Below are positions 42,506-55,406 of a DNA stretch of 64,000 nt, one piece after another; the first letter of the stretch is position 1; every line of letters starts with the position of its first letter. Below the pieces are notes generated by a model, which was not told the DNA's origin, did no database searches, and saw only the letters and a program-made list of their open reading frames with translations. Made by a program: the position numbers and the translations under genes. The stretch covers positions 1 through 64,000 of the forward strand of contig CALVTL010000005.1 of the NCBI GenBank assembly GCA_944362555.1, written 5' to 3'. The DNA comes from an uncultured Clostridia bacterium. GTDB taxonomy: Bacteria; Bacillota; Clostridia; Christensenellales; Borkfalkiaceae.

Positions 42506-43338
42506 AGCGTCTCCTTTTCGCAGCGGATGCAGTGGCACTGGATGTTGACGGCGACGGGCAGCCCCGCGATGTGGGTGGGGGCGATCTCGCAGGCGACGCC
42601 CAGCGCTGTCACCTTTCCGCCGAAGCCCTGCGCCCCGATGCCGAGCGCGTTGATGCTTTCAAGCGCCTCCCGTTCGATGGAGGCGACGTCCTCGCGCGGG
42701 TTGTGCGTGCCGACGTCGCGCGTCAATGCCTTCTTCGCGAGCAGCGCGCACCCGTCGAACGCGCCGCCGATCCCCACGCCCACATACACGGGCGGGCAGG
42801 GGCGGGAGCCCGCAAGGCGCACCGTCTCCACAACGGCGCGCACGATGCCCGCCCTTCCCTCGGCGGGGGTGAGCATATACAGCCTGCTCATGTTTTCGCT
42901 CCCGAACCCCTTCGGAAGGAAGGTGACGCGCACCTTGTCCCCCTCCACGATGTCAACGTGCAGATGGGCGGGGGTATTGTCGCCCGTGTTGACGCGCGTC
43001 AAGGGGTCGCAGATGCTCCTGCGGAAATACCCGTCCCGATAGGCGCGCCGTACGCCGTCGTCAATGGCGGCGGAAAGGGGCGCGCCCGTGAGCAGAACGT
43101 CCTGCCCGAGTTCGAGCAGCACGACCGCCATGCCCGTGTCCTGACAGACGGGCATCTGTTCGCGCGCGGCGGTGTCCGCGTTCTCCGAGAGGGTGGAGAG
43201 GGCAAAGCGCGCCGCGCCCTCCTCCTGCGTCGCCGCCGCGGAGAGCGCTTTGCGGCAGGCGGGGGTGAGCGTCGTGCCCGCCCTGCGCGCAAGGCGGTAC
43301 ACGCAGTCGCTCAATTCTTGTGTGGATAACTTTCTCAT
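42502..43338 (-). CDS. class I fumarate hydratase, alpha subunit
   Basis: 278 residues, the [4Fe-4S] cluster subunit. Cluster cysteines lie in PVCQDTGMA, in GGAFDGCALLAKK and near the end in CHCIRCEKETL. The enzyme is oxygen-labile, fitting an anaerobe. The start is ATG 43338. On the minus strand TATAAT (43345-43350) ends 6 bases before it, so the message should be leaderless; a longer in-frame ORF upstream would run through the promoter and was rejected. Divergent from the CPBP protease gene, which is leaderless too. Confidence 0.93.
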   Translation of the reverse strand: MRKLSTQELSDCVYRLARRAGTTLTPACRKALSAAATQEEGAARFALSTLSENADTAAREQMPVCQDTGMAVVLLELGQDVLLTGAPLSAAIDDGVRRAYRDGYFRRSICDPLTRVNTGDNTPAHLHVDIVEGDKVRVTFLPKGFGSENMSRLYMLTPAEGRAGIVRAVVETVRLAGSRPCPPVYVGVGIGGAFDGCALLAKKALTRDVGTHNPREDVASIEREALESINALGIGAQGFGGKVTALGVACEIAPTHIAGLPVAVNIQCHCIRCEKETL

Positions 43339-43344
43339 ACGGCT

Positions 43345-43373
43345 ATTATAGAACAATTTTTGCAAAAAGCAAA
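43345..43373 (-). promoter_or_regulatory. promoter giving a leaderless fumarase transcript
   Basis: Minus-strand -10 TATAAT at 43345-43350 and a weak -35 (TTTGCT at 43368-43373, 17-base spacer, or TTGCTT with 16). Six bases separate -10 from the ATG. Confidence 0.7.
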
Positions 43374-43381
43374 GTTTTTCC

Positions 43382-43410
43382 TTGGACTTTTTCGCATTTT
43401 CCTGTATAAT
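43382..43410 (+). promoter_or_regulatory. promoter giving a leaderless CPBP protease transcript
   Basis: TTGGAC (43382-43387) and TATAAT (43405-43410), spacer 17. Six bases separate -10 from ATG 43417. It is back to back with the fumarase promoter, the two -35 boxes being only 8 bases apart. Confidence 0.8.
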
Positions 43411-43416
43411 ATCCGT

Positions 43417-44349
43417 ATGAACAGTGTCGCAGAACAAGAGGAGAAGTTTTTCAGGCGCCGCGCGCTCTCGGAGGCGGGCATTGCCTATTCGGTGGGGGCG
43501 GTGCTGCCCGTGCTCGTGTCGCTCGTCGTTGGTATCGTTGCGGCGCTCGCGGCGGGGGCGGCGTATGCACAGAGCGCGTGGTACCGCTTTCTTGCCTATC
43601 TCCTGCCGCAGGCGTGCTTTGCGGTCGCGGCGCTCCTCTTTTTCCGCCGCAGCAAGGTGCCCGTCAAGGGCTTTTACAAGGGCGCGAAGTGGCAGTATTT
43701 CCTCCTCGCTGTGCTCATGCAGTTCGGGCTCATGTTCTCTCTCTCCGAACTCAACAACTACTTTGTGGAATTTCTGGGGAAGTTCGGCTATCGGGACCCC
43801 GCTTCCCCGCTTCCGCCCCTTGACGGGTGGTATCTGCTCCCCGCCCTCATCATCATCGCGCTCCTGCCCGCCGTGTTCGAGGAGACGCTCTTTCGGGGCA
43901 TCCTTGTGGGGCGCATGAGGGCGTCCGGGTGGGGGACGTGTTCAGTCATTTTTATTTCCGGCGCGCTCTTTTCCCTCTTTCACGGCAATCCCGCGCAGAC
44001 GCTCTATCAGTTCGTCTGCGGCGTGTGCTTTGCGCTGCTCGTCGTGCGGGCGGGGAGCATCCTGCCCTCCATGCTCGCCCATCTTCTCAATAACGCCGCC
44101 GTGCTCGTATTTACGGCGTGCGGCGCCGATCTTGGAAAGATGGCGGCGGGGTGGAATATCGCGCTCCTCGTGTGCTCCGCCCTCTGCCTTGCGGGAACGC
44201 TCGCTTATCTTATCTTTTTCGACAAGGCGAACGGGCAGAGGGGGGGCGTAAAGGACGGCAAACACTTCTTCTTTGCCGCCGCCGTCGGCATCGCCGTGTG
44301 CGCGGTGCAGTGGGTGGCGGTGCTGGTTTCGGGGTTTCTCGGTGGTTAA
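43417..44349 (+). CDS. CPBP-family intramembrane glutamic protease
   Basis: 310 residues, about eight membrane segments. The Rce1/CPBP motifs are complete: E155-E156-x3-R160 (FEETLFRG), F185-x3-H189 (FSLFH) and H222-x3-N226 (AHLLNN). Bacterial members act in bacteriocin self-immunity or unknown membrane proteolysis; no bacteriocin gene is adjacent. ATG 43417 is at the predicted transcription start. The product then begins MNSVAEQEEKFFRRR; the frame continues upstream but not as RNA from this promoter. Overlaps rlmH by 8 bases. Confidence 0.9.
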   Translation: MNSVAEQEEKFFRRRALSEAGIAYSVGAVLPVLVSLVVGIVAALAAGAAYAQSAWYRFLAYLLPQACFAVAALLFFRRSKVPVKGFYKGAKWQYFLLAVLMQFGLMFSLSELNNYFVEFLGKFGYRDPASPLPPLDGWYLLPALIIIALLPAVFEETLFRGILVGRMRASGWGTCSVIFISGALFSLFHGNPAQTLYQFVCGVCFALLVVRAGSILPSMLAHLLNNAAVLVFTACGADLGKMAAGWNIALLVCSALCLAGTLAYLIFFDKANGQRGGVKDGKHFFFAAAVGIAVCAVQWVAVLVSGFLGG

Positions 44350-44779
44350 GGTCAACATTGTCTGCGTCGGAAAACTCAAAGAGGGCTATTGGCGGGACGC
44401 CGTGGCGGAGTACGCAAAGCGGCTCTCCCGCTTCTGCAAATTGGAGTTCTGCGAACTGCCCGAAAAGCGCACCCTCGAGGAGGAGGCGGAGGGCATCCTG
44501 CGCGCCTGCCGCGGTCACGTTTTTGCGCTGACGTTGGAGGGAAATGCGTGCACGTCCGAGCAGTTCGCCAAAAAACTCGGGGCGCTGTGCGGCGCGGGGA
44601 CGGAGATGACCTTCGTCATCGGTTCCTCGTGCGGGCTTGCGGAGCACGTCAAGCGCGCGGCGGCAGAGCAGCTCTCCTTCTCCCGCTTCACCTTTCCCCA
44701 TCAGATGATGCGCGTCATCCTGTTGGAGCAGATCTACCGCGCCTTTATGATCTGCGCGGGCGCGGAATACCACAAATAG
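44342..44779 (+). CDS. rlmH: 23S rRNA (pseudouridine1915-N3)-methyltransferase RlmH
   Basis: 145 residues, SPOUT methyltransferase acting on helix 69 of assembled ribosomes. The family N-terminus VKVNIVCVGKLKEGYW and the C-terminal knot with FVIGSSCGLAEHV, LSFSRFTFPHQMMRVILLEQIYRAFMI (in part) and the ending YHK are intact. The start is GTG 44342, overlapping the CPBP stop; upstream frame extension is inside that gene. Slightly shorter than E. coli RlmH (155). Confidence 0.95.
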   Translation: MVKVNIVCVGKLKEGYWRDAVAEYAKRLSRFCKLEFCELPEKRTLEEEAEGILRACRGHVFALTLEGNACTSEQFAKKLGALCGAGTEMTFVIGSSCGLAEHVKRAAAEQLSFSRFTFPHQMMRVILLEQIYRAFMICAGAEYHK

Positions 44780-44833
44780 CGCGCAGAGGGGCGCTTTTCG
44801 CACCCCGCCCGCCCGTTCTGCATACGATGGTGC

Positions 44834-45649
44834 GTGAACGTCTATGAGGAAGTGCGGGCATTTTACGAGGGCTACCGCGGCGAAAAGCGCATCATCGGCA
44901 GAAGCCGCGAGGGAAGGGACATCTTCGCCATGTACACGGGCGGGCGCGCCGCGCGCGCCGGCATCGCCGTGTATGCCATCCACGCGCGGGAGTGGATCAC
45001 CGCTTATCTTGCCTTGCAGCATCTGCGCAGGGGCGTCGTGCGGGGCGGGGCGTGGGTCGTTCCGCTCGCAAATCCGGACGGCGCGCTGCTCGTGCAGGAG
45101 GGCGCCGCAAGCGTCGGGCGGGCGGTGCGCGGCGGCATCGTCTACTTAAACGGCGGCGAGGACTTCTCGCTCTGGAAGGCGAACGCCCGCGCCGTCGATC
45201 TCAACGTCAATTTCCCGTCGGGGTGGGGAACGGGCGCGCGCAACGTGCGTTCTCCCGCGCCCGCCAACTATATCGGCACCGCGCCCTTCTCCGAGCCGGA
45301 GACGCAGGCGCTGCGCGACTTTACGCTCGCCGTCGCGCCCGCCTTTACGGTGAGCTGGCACACCAAGGGGGAGGTCATCTATTGGCGGTACCGCCAGCGC
45401 GGGTGGCGCGCCCTGCGCGACAGGCGCTATGCCGCTCTTTTGAGCGGGGCGACGGGCTATCCGCTCGCCGAGGCGCCCCGTTCTGCGGGCGGCTACAAGG
45501 ATTGGTGCGTGGAGGCGCTGCGCATCCCCGCGTTCACCGTGGAGGCGGGGCGGGAGAGTTTTGCGCATCCGCTGGGGTTTTCCGCCCTCTCGGACATCGT
45601 CACGAAAAATATCGACGCGCTTGCCGTGCTTGCGCGCGCATTCGGATAG
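44834..45649 (+). CDS. M14-family zinc carboxypeptidase (gamma-D-glutamyl-diamino acid peptidase-like)
   Basis: 271 residues. Zinc ligands H50 and E53 (HAREW) and H176 (SWHTKGE), general base E237 (TVEAGRE). The substrate strand reads DLNVNFPSGWG where many members have DLNRNF. The small size and context-free layout resemble ENP1-type peptidases that cut muropeptides between D-Glu and diaminopimelate. No signal peptide is seen, so it would act in the cytoplasm, consistent with murein recycling or sporulation roles (inference). The start is probably GTG 44834; there is no strong ribosome site. tadA follows after 7 bases. Confidence 0.87.
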   Translation: MNVYEEVRAFYEGYRGEKRIIGRSREGRDIFAMYTGGRAARAGIAVYAIHAREWITAYLALQHLRRGVVRGGAWVVPLANPDGALLVQEGAASVGRAVRGGIVYLNGGEDFSLWKANARAVDLNVNFPSGWGTGARNVRSPAPANYIGTAPFSEPETQALRDFTLAVAPAFTVSWHTKGEVIYWRYRQRGWRALRDRRYAALLSGATGYPLAEAPRSAGGYKDWCVEALRIPAFTVEAGRESFAHPLGFSALSDIVTKNIDALAVLARAFG

Positions 45650-45656
45650 GAAGGAC

Positions 45657-46121
45657 ATGGAAGAAAAGTTCATGCGCGAGGCGCTCCGCCTCGCCCAAAA
45701 GGCAAAAAAGAAGGGGGAAGTCCCCATCGGCGCGGTGGTCGTGTCGGGCGGGAAGATCATCGGAAAAGGCTATAATCTGCGCACGAAAAAGCAGATGGCG
45801 ACGGCGCACGCCGAGATGCGCGCCATCGACATGGCGTGCCGGAGGGAGCATTCGTGGCGGCTGCCGGGCGCGGAGATCTACGTCACGCTCGAGCCCTGCC
45901 CCATGTGCATGGGCGCCATCCTCAACGCGCGCATCGACCGCGTCTACTTCGGCGCGTACGAGCAAAAGGGCAGGAGCCTGACGAAGGAGCTCGCCTCCGC
46001 TAACCTGCTCAACCATAAGACGGAGGTGACGGGCGGCGTATTGCAGGAAGAGTGCGCCGAAGTGCTCTCCTCCTTCTTTTCGGAGATGCGCGCGAGGGAG
46101 AAGGGCAAAAAGGGGAAATGA
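45657..46121 (+). CDS. tadA: tRNA-specific adenosine deaminase
   Basis: 154 residues. Deaminates wobble A34 to inosine in tRNA-Arg(ACG). Zinc and catalytic motif H51-A-E53 (ATAHAEMRAI) and P80-C81-P-M-C84 (LEPCPMCMGAIL) are intact. AGGAAGG precedes ATG 45657. The in-frame ATG at 45561 lies within the M14 gene and was rejected. In many Firmicutes the SRP RNA gene and dnaX follow tadA; neither is here. Confidence 0.95.
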   Translation: MEEKFMREALRLAQKAKKKGEVPIGAVVVSGGKIIGKGYNLRTKKQMATAHAEMRAIDMACRREHSWRLPGAEIYVTLEPCPMCMGAILNARIDRVYFGAYEQKGRSLTKELASANLLNHKTEVTGGVLQEECAEVLSSFFSEMRAREKGKKGK

Positions 46122-46195
46122 GAGACGGGCGCCTCGTTTGAGGCGGAAAATAAAGAGGAATATGGGCGGGGACAAGCCCCGCCGCGGAGGACGAT

Positions 46196-46816
46196 ATGAA
46201 GGTATTGCTCATCAACGGCAGCCCGCGTGCGGCGGGCTGCACCAACGAGGCACTCACAGTGTTGGCGGAGACGCTGCACACGGAAGGGGTGGAGACGGAA
46301 ATTTTCTGGCTCGGCAAGGACCCCGTGCAGGACTGCGTCGCCTGCGGCGGGTGCAAAAACAAGGGGCGCTGCGTCTTTGACGACGTCGCCAACACGCTCA
46401 TCGAACGGGCGAAGGACGCAGACGGGTTGATATTCGGCACGCCCGTCTACTACGCCCATCCCTCGGGCAGGGTGCTCTCCGTGCTCGACCGCGCCTTCTA
46501 TGCGGGCAAGTTCGCCTTTGCGGGAAAGCCCGGAGCGTGCGTCGTTTCGGCGCGGCGGGGCGGAACGGCTGCCTCCTTCGACGTGCTCAACAAGTACTTC
46601 GGCATCTCCTCCATGCCCGTCGTCTCCTCCACCTATTGGAACATGGTGTACGGCAGCGCGCCCGAGGAGGTGCGCCGCGACGGCGAGGGGATGCAGACGC
46701 TGCGCAACCTCGCGCGGAACATGGCGTATCTTTTAAAGTGCATCCGTGCAGGCAGGGAAGCGGGCATCCTTCCGCCCGTGCAGGAGAGCGGGGAGAGGAC
46801 CAACTTCATCCGCTGA
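46196..46816 (+). CDS. NADPH-dependent FMN reductase / iron-sulfur flavoprotein
   Basis: 206 residues with a flavodoxin fold. The FMN-phosphate loop is INGSPRAAGCTNE. The four cysteines C47, C50, C53 and C59 (DCVACGGCKNKGRC) are the compact cluster pattern of archaeal and clostridial iron-sulfur flavoproteins. GTPVYYAHPSG follows as the second flavin loop. It probably shuttles single electrons between ferredoxin-like donors and an acceptor; partner unknown. GGAGG precedes the ATG, and a GGCGGGG/CCCCGCC hairpin lies just upstream (46166-46184). A strong terminator follows. Confidence 0.88.
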   Translation: MKVLLINGSPRAAGCTNEALTVLAETLHTEGVETEIFWLGKDPVQDCVACGGCKNKGRCVFDDVANTLIERAKDADGLIFGTPVYYAHPSGRVLSVLDRAFYAGKFAFAGKPGACVVSARRGGTAASFDVLNKYFGISSMPVVSSTYWNMVYGSAPEEVRRDGEGMQTLRNLARNMAYLLKCIRAGREAGILPPVQESGERTNFIR

Positions 46817-46850
46817 CATATTTTGCGCCGACACGGACGGCACGTTAAAA

Positions 46851-46894
46851 GCCGCGCGGCGGAGGGGAGACCTCCGCCGCGCGGCGGTTTTTTT
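46851..46894 (+). terminator. Rho-independent terminator after the flavoprotein gene
   Basis: 15-bp stem (GCCGCGCGGCGGAGG 46851-46865, complement 46871-46885), loop GGAGA, then GG and seven T. Confidence 0.93.
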
Positions 46895-46929
46895 CGGGGC
46901 GTGAATTGCGGGGAAGTGCGCGGGATGAG

Positions 46930-46958
46930 TTGTCATTTGGCGGCGCGTGTGATATAAT
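46930..46958 (+). promoter_or_regulatory. promoter giving a leaderless or near-leaderless pcrA transcript
   Basis: TTGTCA (46930-46935) and TATAAT (46953-46958), spacer 17. Eight bases separate -10 from ATG 46967; no Shine-Dalgarno. Confidence 0.8.
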
Positions 46959-46966
46959 ATGCGGGT

Positions 46967-51380
<4,414 letters not shown>

Positions 51381-51431
51381 CCCTCCGCCCCGAAAAACCC
51401 GCCGAAAACGCAAAATATTCCGCGAAAGCAC

Positions 51432-51460
51432 TTGAAATTCGCGCGTGCGCGTGGTATAAT
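51432..51460 (+). promoter_or_regulatory. promoter of the yicC-gmk-rpoZ operon
   Basis: TTGAAA (51432-51437) and TATAAT (51455-51460), spacer 17. The leader is about 38 bases with CAAGGAG. Confidence 0.85.
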
Positions 51461-51505
51461 ATTACAATCAAAACCAAAACAGCATTTTTCAAGGAGCGGA
51501 CGCGT

Positions 51506-52378
51506 ATGAAGAGCATGACGGGATACGGCAGGGGCGTCGTGAACAAGGACGGGGTGGAACTGACGGCGGAAGTCAAGTCGGTCAACAACCGCTTTCTCGA
51601 CATCTCCGTCAAATGCCCGCGCATCTTCCTCGCGCAGGAGGAGCACATCCGCTCCATCGTGCGCACCTTCCTCACCCGCGGGCACGTCGACGTGTTCATC
51701 ACGCTCACCGACCGCCGCGAAAAGGAGAAGAAGTACTACCTCGACACCTCTGCGGCGCTCGCCTATCAAAGGGCGGCGGAGGAGCTGCGCGGCATCATGC
51801 CGGGCGTCGTGGACGATACGTCGCTCACCTTCTATCTGCGCCTTCCCGACGTGCTGCGCGCGGAGGAGAACGGCGAGGCGGACGCGGCGCTCGTCTCCGC
51901 CCTCGAAGAGGCGCTCTCCATGGCGCTCTCCTCGCTCACTCAAATGCGCGGGCGGGAGGGGGAACGGCTCAAAGCCGACCTCATGTCCCGTGTGCAGACC
52001 GTCTCCCGCCTGCGGGACGCGATCGCGGCGCGCGCACCCCTCGTCGCGGAGGAGTACCGCAAAAAGCTCACCGAGCGCATCGGCGAGTACCTTGCGGGCA
52101 AGGTGGACGAAACGCGCATTTTAACGGAGGCGGCGGTGTTTGCCGACAAGTGCAACATCGACGAGGAGCTCACCCGCCTCTCGGCGCACATCAAGGCGTT
52201 CTCCGAGATCGCCTCTCTCGCCGAAGTGGGCAGAAAGCTCGACTTTCTGGTGCAGGAATTCAACCGCGAATGCAACACCATTTGCAGCAAATCCAACGAT
52301 AAAGACATCACGGCGCTCGCGCTCGACATGAAGAACGAGATCGAGAAGATCCGCGAACAGATACAGAATTTGGAGTAA
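51506..52378 (+). CDS. yicC: YicC/YloC family endoribonuclease
   Basis: 290 residues. N-terminal MKSMTGYGRG and VKSVNNRFLDI, and a C-terminal DUF1732 segment with GRKLDFLVQEFNRECNTICSK, are diagnostic. E. coli YicC promotes decay of specific RNAs, and Bacillus YloC has RNase activity; the natural targets here are unknown. AAGGAG lies upstream of the ATG. First gene of the conserved yicC-gmk-rpoZ block, with gmk 3 bases after its stop. Confidence 0.95.
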   Translation: MKSMTGYGRGVVNKDGVELTAEVKSVNNRFLDISVKCPRIFLAQEEHIRSIVRTFLTRGHVDVFITLTDRREKEKKYYLDTSAALAYQRAAEELRGIMPGVVDDTSLTFYLRLPDVLRAEENGEADAALVSALEEALSMALSSLTQMRGREGERLKADLMSRVQTVSRLRDAIAARAPLVAEEYRKKLTERIGEYLAGKVDETRILTEAAVFADKCNIDEELTRLSAHIKAFSEIASLAEVGRKLDFLVQEFNRECNTICSKSNDKDITALALDMKNEIEKIREQIQNLE

Positions 52379-52381
52379 CGC

Positions 52382-52948
52382 ATGAGAAATATCCTCGTCG
52401 TCATTTCGGGACCGTCGGGCGTGGGCAAGGGGACGATCGTCAAATTGCTGCTCGACGCCGACAAGTCCCTTGTGGAATCGGTCTCCTGCACGACGCGCGC
52501 ACCCCGCGCGGGGGAGGAGAACGGCAAAGATTACTTCTTCATCTCCAAGGAGGAGTTCAGCGACCGCATCGCCGCGAACGACTTTCTGGAGTATGACGAG
52601 CACTTCGGGAATTTTTACGGCACTCCCCGTTCCTTTGTGGAGCGGCAGCTCAAAGAAAAATCCGTCATATTGGAGATCGAGGTGGTGGGCGCGCTCAACG
52701 TCAAGCGGCTGATGCCCTCCTCCGCGGTGCTCATCATGGTCGCGCCGCCCTCCATGGAGGAGCTGGAAAAGCGCCTCTCGGGGCGCGGTTCGGAGGGGGA
52801 CGAGGAGCTCAAAACGCGGATGCAGCGCGTCAGATACGAGCTCGACCAGGCGCCTTTATACGACTACGTCATCGTCAACGACGACTCGCGCGAGACGATG
52901 CGCAAAATCAGGGAAATCATCCGCAGAGAAAAGGAGAAAACGATATGA
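52382..52948 (+). CDS. gmk: guanylate kinase
   Basis: 188 residues. Phosphorylates GMP to GDP. P-loop GPSGVGKGT (10-18), SVSCTTRAPRAGEENGKDY (GMP site), FYGTPRSFVE, LEIEVVGALNVKR and the lid region are intact. This is the functional kinase against which the degenerate N-domain of the TIR gene (9076) can be compared. Overlaps rpoZ (ATGA). Confidence 0.97.
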   Translation: MRNILVVISGPSGVGKGTIVKLLLDADKSLVESVSCTTRAPRAGEENGKDYFFISKEEFSDRIAANDFLEYDEHFGNFYGTPRSFVERQLKEKSVILEIEVVGALNVKRLMPSSAVLIMVAPPSMEELEKRLSGRGSEGDEELKTRMQRVRYELDQAPLYDYVIVNDDSRETMRKIREIIRREKEKTI

Positions 52949-53166
52949 TCAACGAACCTTCGGTGGACGCTCTCATCCGCAAGCTCGGCTCGCAGGAGGA
53001 ACCTGCCAGCCGCTACGAGCTGTGCGTGGTGGTGGCGAAGCGCACCCGCCAGATCATCGAGCAGATGCAGGCGGCAGGCGTTACGGAGCTCCCCGGCAAG
53101 CAGAAGGAGATCGTCCTCGCCTGCCAGGAGATCATGAACGGAAAAGTGGCGAGCGCGCACGATTGA
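52945..53166 (+). CDS. rpoZ: RNA polymerase omega subunit
   Basis: 73 residues. Core pattern PSVDALIRKLG, SRYELCVVVAKRTRQI fits omega, which helps assemble beta-prime. Position directly after gmk is conserved in Firmicutes. In Bacillus the next gene is coaBC (dfp); here it is missing and a terminator follows before priA. Confidence 0.93.
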   Translation: MINEPSVDALIRKLGSQEEPASRYELCVVVAKRTRQIIEQMQAAGVTELPGKQKEIVLACQEIMNGKVASAHD

Positions 53167-53184
53167 CGCGCTCCCTCGCAGACG

Positions 53185-53208
53185 ACGCCCCAAAAAGGGG
53201 CGTGTTTT
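53185..53208 (+). terminator. Rho-independent terminator after rpoZ
   Basis: ACGCCCC (53185-53191), loop AAAAA, GGGGCGT (53197-53203), then GTTTTG. It lies only 16 bases before the priA start. Confidence 0.8.
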
Positions 53209-53224
53209 GCATTTGGACGGCAGC

Positions 53225-55387
53225 ATGATTTGTGAAGTCATCGTCGATATCGCGCACAGCGAGGTGGACAAGATCTTCGACTATGTGTGCGACGTGCCCG
53301 CAGAGGCGGGCGCCCGCGTTGACGTGCCCTTCGGCAGGAGCGCGGCGACGGGCTTTGTCATGCGCGTCAAAGAGACGAGCGGCTATCCCGCCGAAAAACT
53401 CAAAAAGATCTACCGCGTCGAACAGGGCACGCCCGCCATCAATGCGGAGTGCCTCTCGCTCGCGCGCGCCATCGCAAGGCGGTACCGCGTGCCGCTCGCG
53501 CTCTCGCTGCGGCTCTTTCTCCCGCCCGAGATGCGCAGGGGAAAGGTCTCGGAGACCTACCGCACGTTTGCACGCTTTTCAGAGGACGTCCTCATCAAAA
53601 ACGCACCGCAGCAGGCGGCGTGCCTCGCGTACTTAAAGGAGCACGGCGAGACGGACGCAGCCCGCCTGCGGGAGCAGTTCGGCAGCGCGGTGAACGCGCT
53701 CGTCAAAAAGGGCGGCATCCTTTTAGAAAAGCGCCGCGTCCTGCGCGATCCCTACAAGGGCATGGAGGACAGGGCGGCGGAACACGTCTTAACGTCCGCC
53801 CAGCAGCGCGCCGTGCGCGCCGTCGAGGGGACGGAAAAGACGGTCACCCTCCTGCACGGCGTGACGGGCAGCGGCAAGACGGAGGTCTATCTCACCCTCA
53901 TCGCCGACGCTCTGAAGGCGGGCAGGACCGCCATCTTTCTGGTCCCCGAAATTTCTCTGACGCCGCAGATGCTCTCGCAGCTCCGCGCGCGCTTCGGCTC
54001 CGCCGCCGCCATTTTGCACAGCGGGCTTTCCGCAGGGGAGCGCTTCGACGAATGGCAGCGCCTGCGGGAGGGGAGCGCCCGCATCGCCATCGGGGCGCGT
54101 TCCGCCGTGTTCGCCCCCGTCGAGAACGTGGGCGTCATCGTCATCGACGAGGAGCACGACGGCAGTTATTCCTCCGAGACGGCGCCCCGCTACAACACCT
54201 TCGACATCGCCCTTTTGCGCGCGACGCATAACGGCTGCAAGCTCGTTCTGGGCAGCGCCACGCCCGCCGTGGAGACCTATAAACGCGCGCTGGACGGCGA
54301 GTTCGCGCTCGTGCGGATGCCCGACCGCGTCAACGCCCGCCCCCTTCCCGACGTCACGCTCGTGGATATGCGCAGGGAGGTGAAGCGCGGCAATCCCTCG
54401 CCCTTCTCGGCGGCGCTGCGCGAGCGGCTCGCCGCCACCCTTGCGGAGGGACAGCAGGCGATCTTGTTTTTAAACCGCAGGGGGTATTCGCAGACCGTCC
54501 TGTGCCGTGATTGCGGCTATACCGCAAAGTGCGAACAGTGCGACGTCTCGCTCACCTATCACAGCGAGGAGAACTGTTTAAAGTGTCACTACTGCGGCGC
54601 GCGCTACAAGATGCTCGAGGCGTGCCCCGCGTGCGGCGGGCGGCACATCTACTATGCGGGAACGGGCACCCAGCGCGTGGTGGGGGAGCTGAAAAAGCTC
54701 TATCCCTCCGCCCGCATCCTGCGCATGGACAACGACACGACGAACGGAAAAGAGGGGCATTACCGCATTTTAAAGCAGTTTTCCGAGCGGCAGGCGGATA
54801 TTCTGGTCGGCACGCAGATGGTCGCCAAGGGGCACGACTTTCCGCTCGTCACCCTCGTGGGCATCCTCGATGCGGACATGAGCCTGCACTTTCCCGATTA
54901 CCGCAGCAACGAACGCACCTTCCAGCTCGTGACGCAGGTCGCGGGCAGGAGCGGGCGCGGCAAGGAGCGCGGGGACGTCATTTTGCAGACGTACGACCCC
55001 GACAACGCCATCCTCCGCTTTGCCGCGGCGTATGACTACGAGGGGTTTTACCGCCACGAGGTGAATATGCGCGCGGCGACCATGTTTCCGCCCTTTGCGC
55101 TCATCGTGCGCGTCATGGTCTCCTCCGCGGACGACAAAGCCGCGCTCGAGGCGCTGCGCGGGGTATACGGCGCCCTGCAGGAGCTCTATGCGCAGCACCC
55201 GGAGGAGTTCCTGTTCTTCAACCGGATGCACGCGCCCATCAAGCGCATCCAGGGGAAGTACCGCTATCAGGTGCTCATGCGCCTTGTGTCGAAGTCCCTT
55301 TTGGAGCGCATCTACGACGCCGCCTCCGCGCAGACCTTTCGCGATGCGCTGGTGTGGGTGGAGGAAAATCCCTCCAATTTAAGCTGA
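53225..55387 (+). CDS. priA: primosomal helicase PriA
   Basis: 720 residues from ATG 53225 (MICEVIVDIAHSEVDKIFDY, the family start). It restarts replication at stalled forks. N-terminal DNA-binding domain, Walker A GVTGSGKTEVYL, DEEH box VIVIDEEHDGSYSS, and eight-cysteine zinc region between about bases 54500 and 54640 (CRDCGYTAKCEQC, CLKCHYCG, CPACGG). The helicase C-domain has GTQMVAKGHDFP and QVAGRSGRG. The ribosome site is weak. The upstream terminator (53185-53208) implies attenuation or an unseen promoter. Confidence 0.97.
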   Translation: MICEVIVDIAHSEVDKIFDYVCDVPAEAGARVDVPFGRSAATGFVMRVKETSGYPAEKLKKIYRVEQGTPAINAECLSLARAIARRYRVPLALSLRLFLPPEMRRGKVSETYRTFARFSEDVLIKNAPQQAACLAYLKEHGETDAARLREQFGSAVNALVKKGGILLEKRRVLRDPYKGMEDRAAEHVLTSAQQRAVRAVEGTEKTVTLLHGVTGSGKTEVYLTLIADALKAGRTAIFLVPEISLTPQMLSQLRARFGSAAAILHSGLSAGERFDEWQRLREGSARIAIGARSAVFAPVENVGVIVIDEEHDGSYSSETAPRYNTFDIALLRATHNGCKLVLGSATPAVETYKRALDGEFALVRMPDRVNARPLPDVTLVDMRREVKRGNPSPFSAALRERLAATLAEGQQAILFLNRRGYSQTVLCRDCGYTAKCEQCDVSLTYHSEENCLKCHYCGARYKMLEACPACGGRHIYYAGTGTQRVVGELKKLYPSARILRMDNDTTNGKEGHYRILKQFSERQADILVGTQMVAKGHDFPLVTLVGILDADMSLHFPDYRSNERTFQLVTQVAGRSGRGKERGDVILQTYDPDNAILRFAAAYDYEGFYRHEVNMRAATMFPPFALIVRVMVSSADDKAALEALRGVYGALQELYAQHPEEFLFFNRMHAPIKRIQGKYRYQVLMRLVSKSLLERIYDAASAQTFRDALVWVEENPSNLS

Positions 55388-55406
55388 TTTTGCAGCGCAT
55401 TCATTC

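Noticed and set aside
44800..44836. Leaderless promoter for the M14 peptidase gene
   Set aside because: TACGAT lies 5 bases before the GTG, but no -35 box is present at a suitable distance.
46122..46195. SRP RNA gene after tadA
   Set aside because: The gap of 74 bases lacks the conserved GGAA/GCA tetraloop helix and is too short even for the small form.
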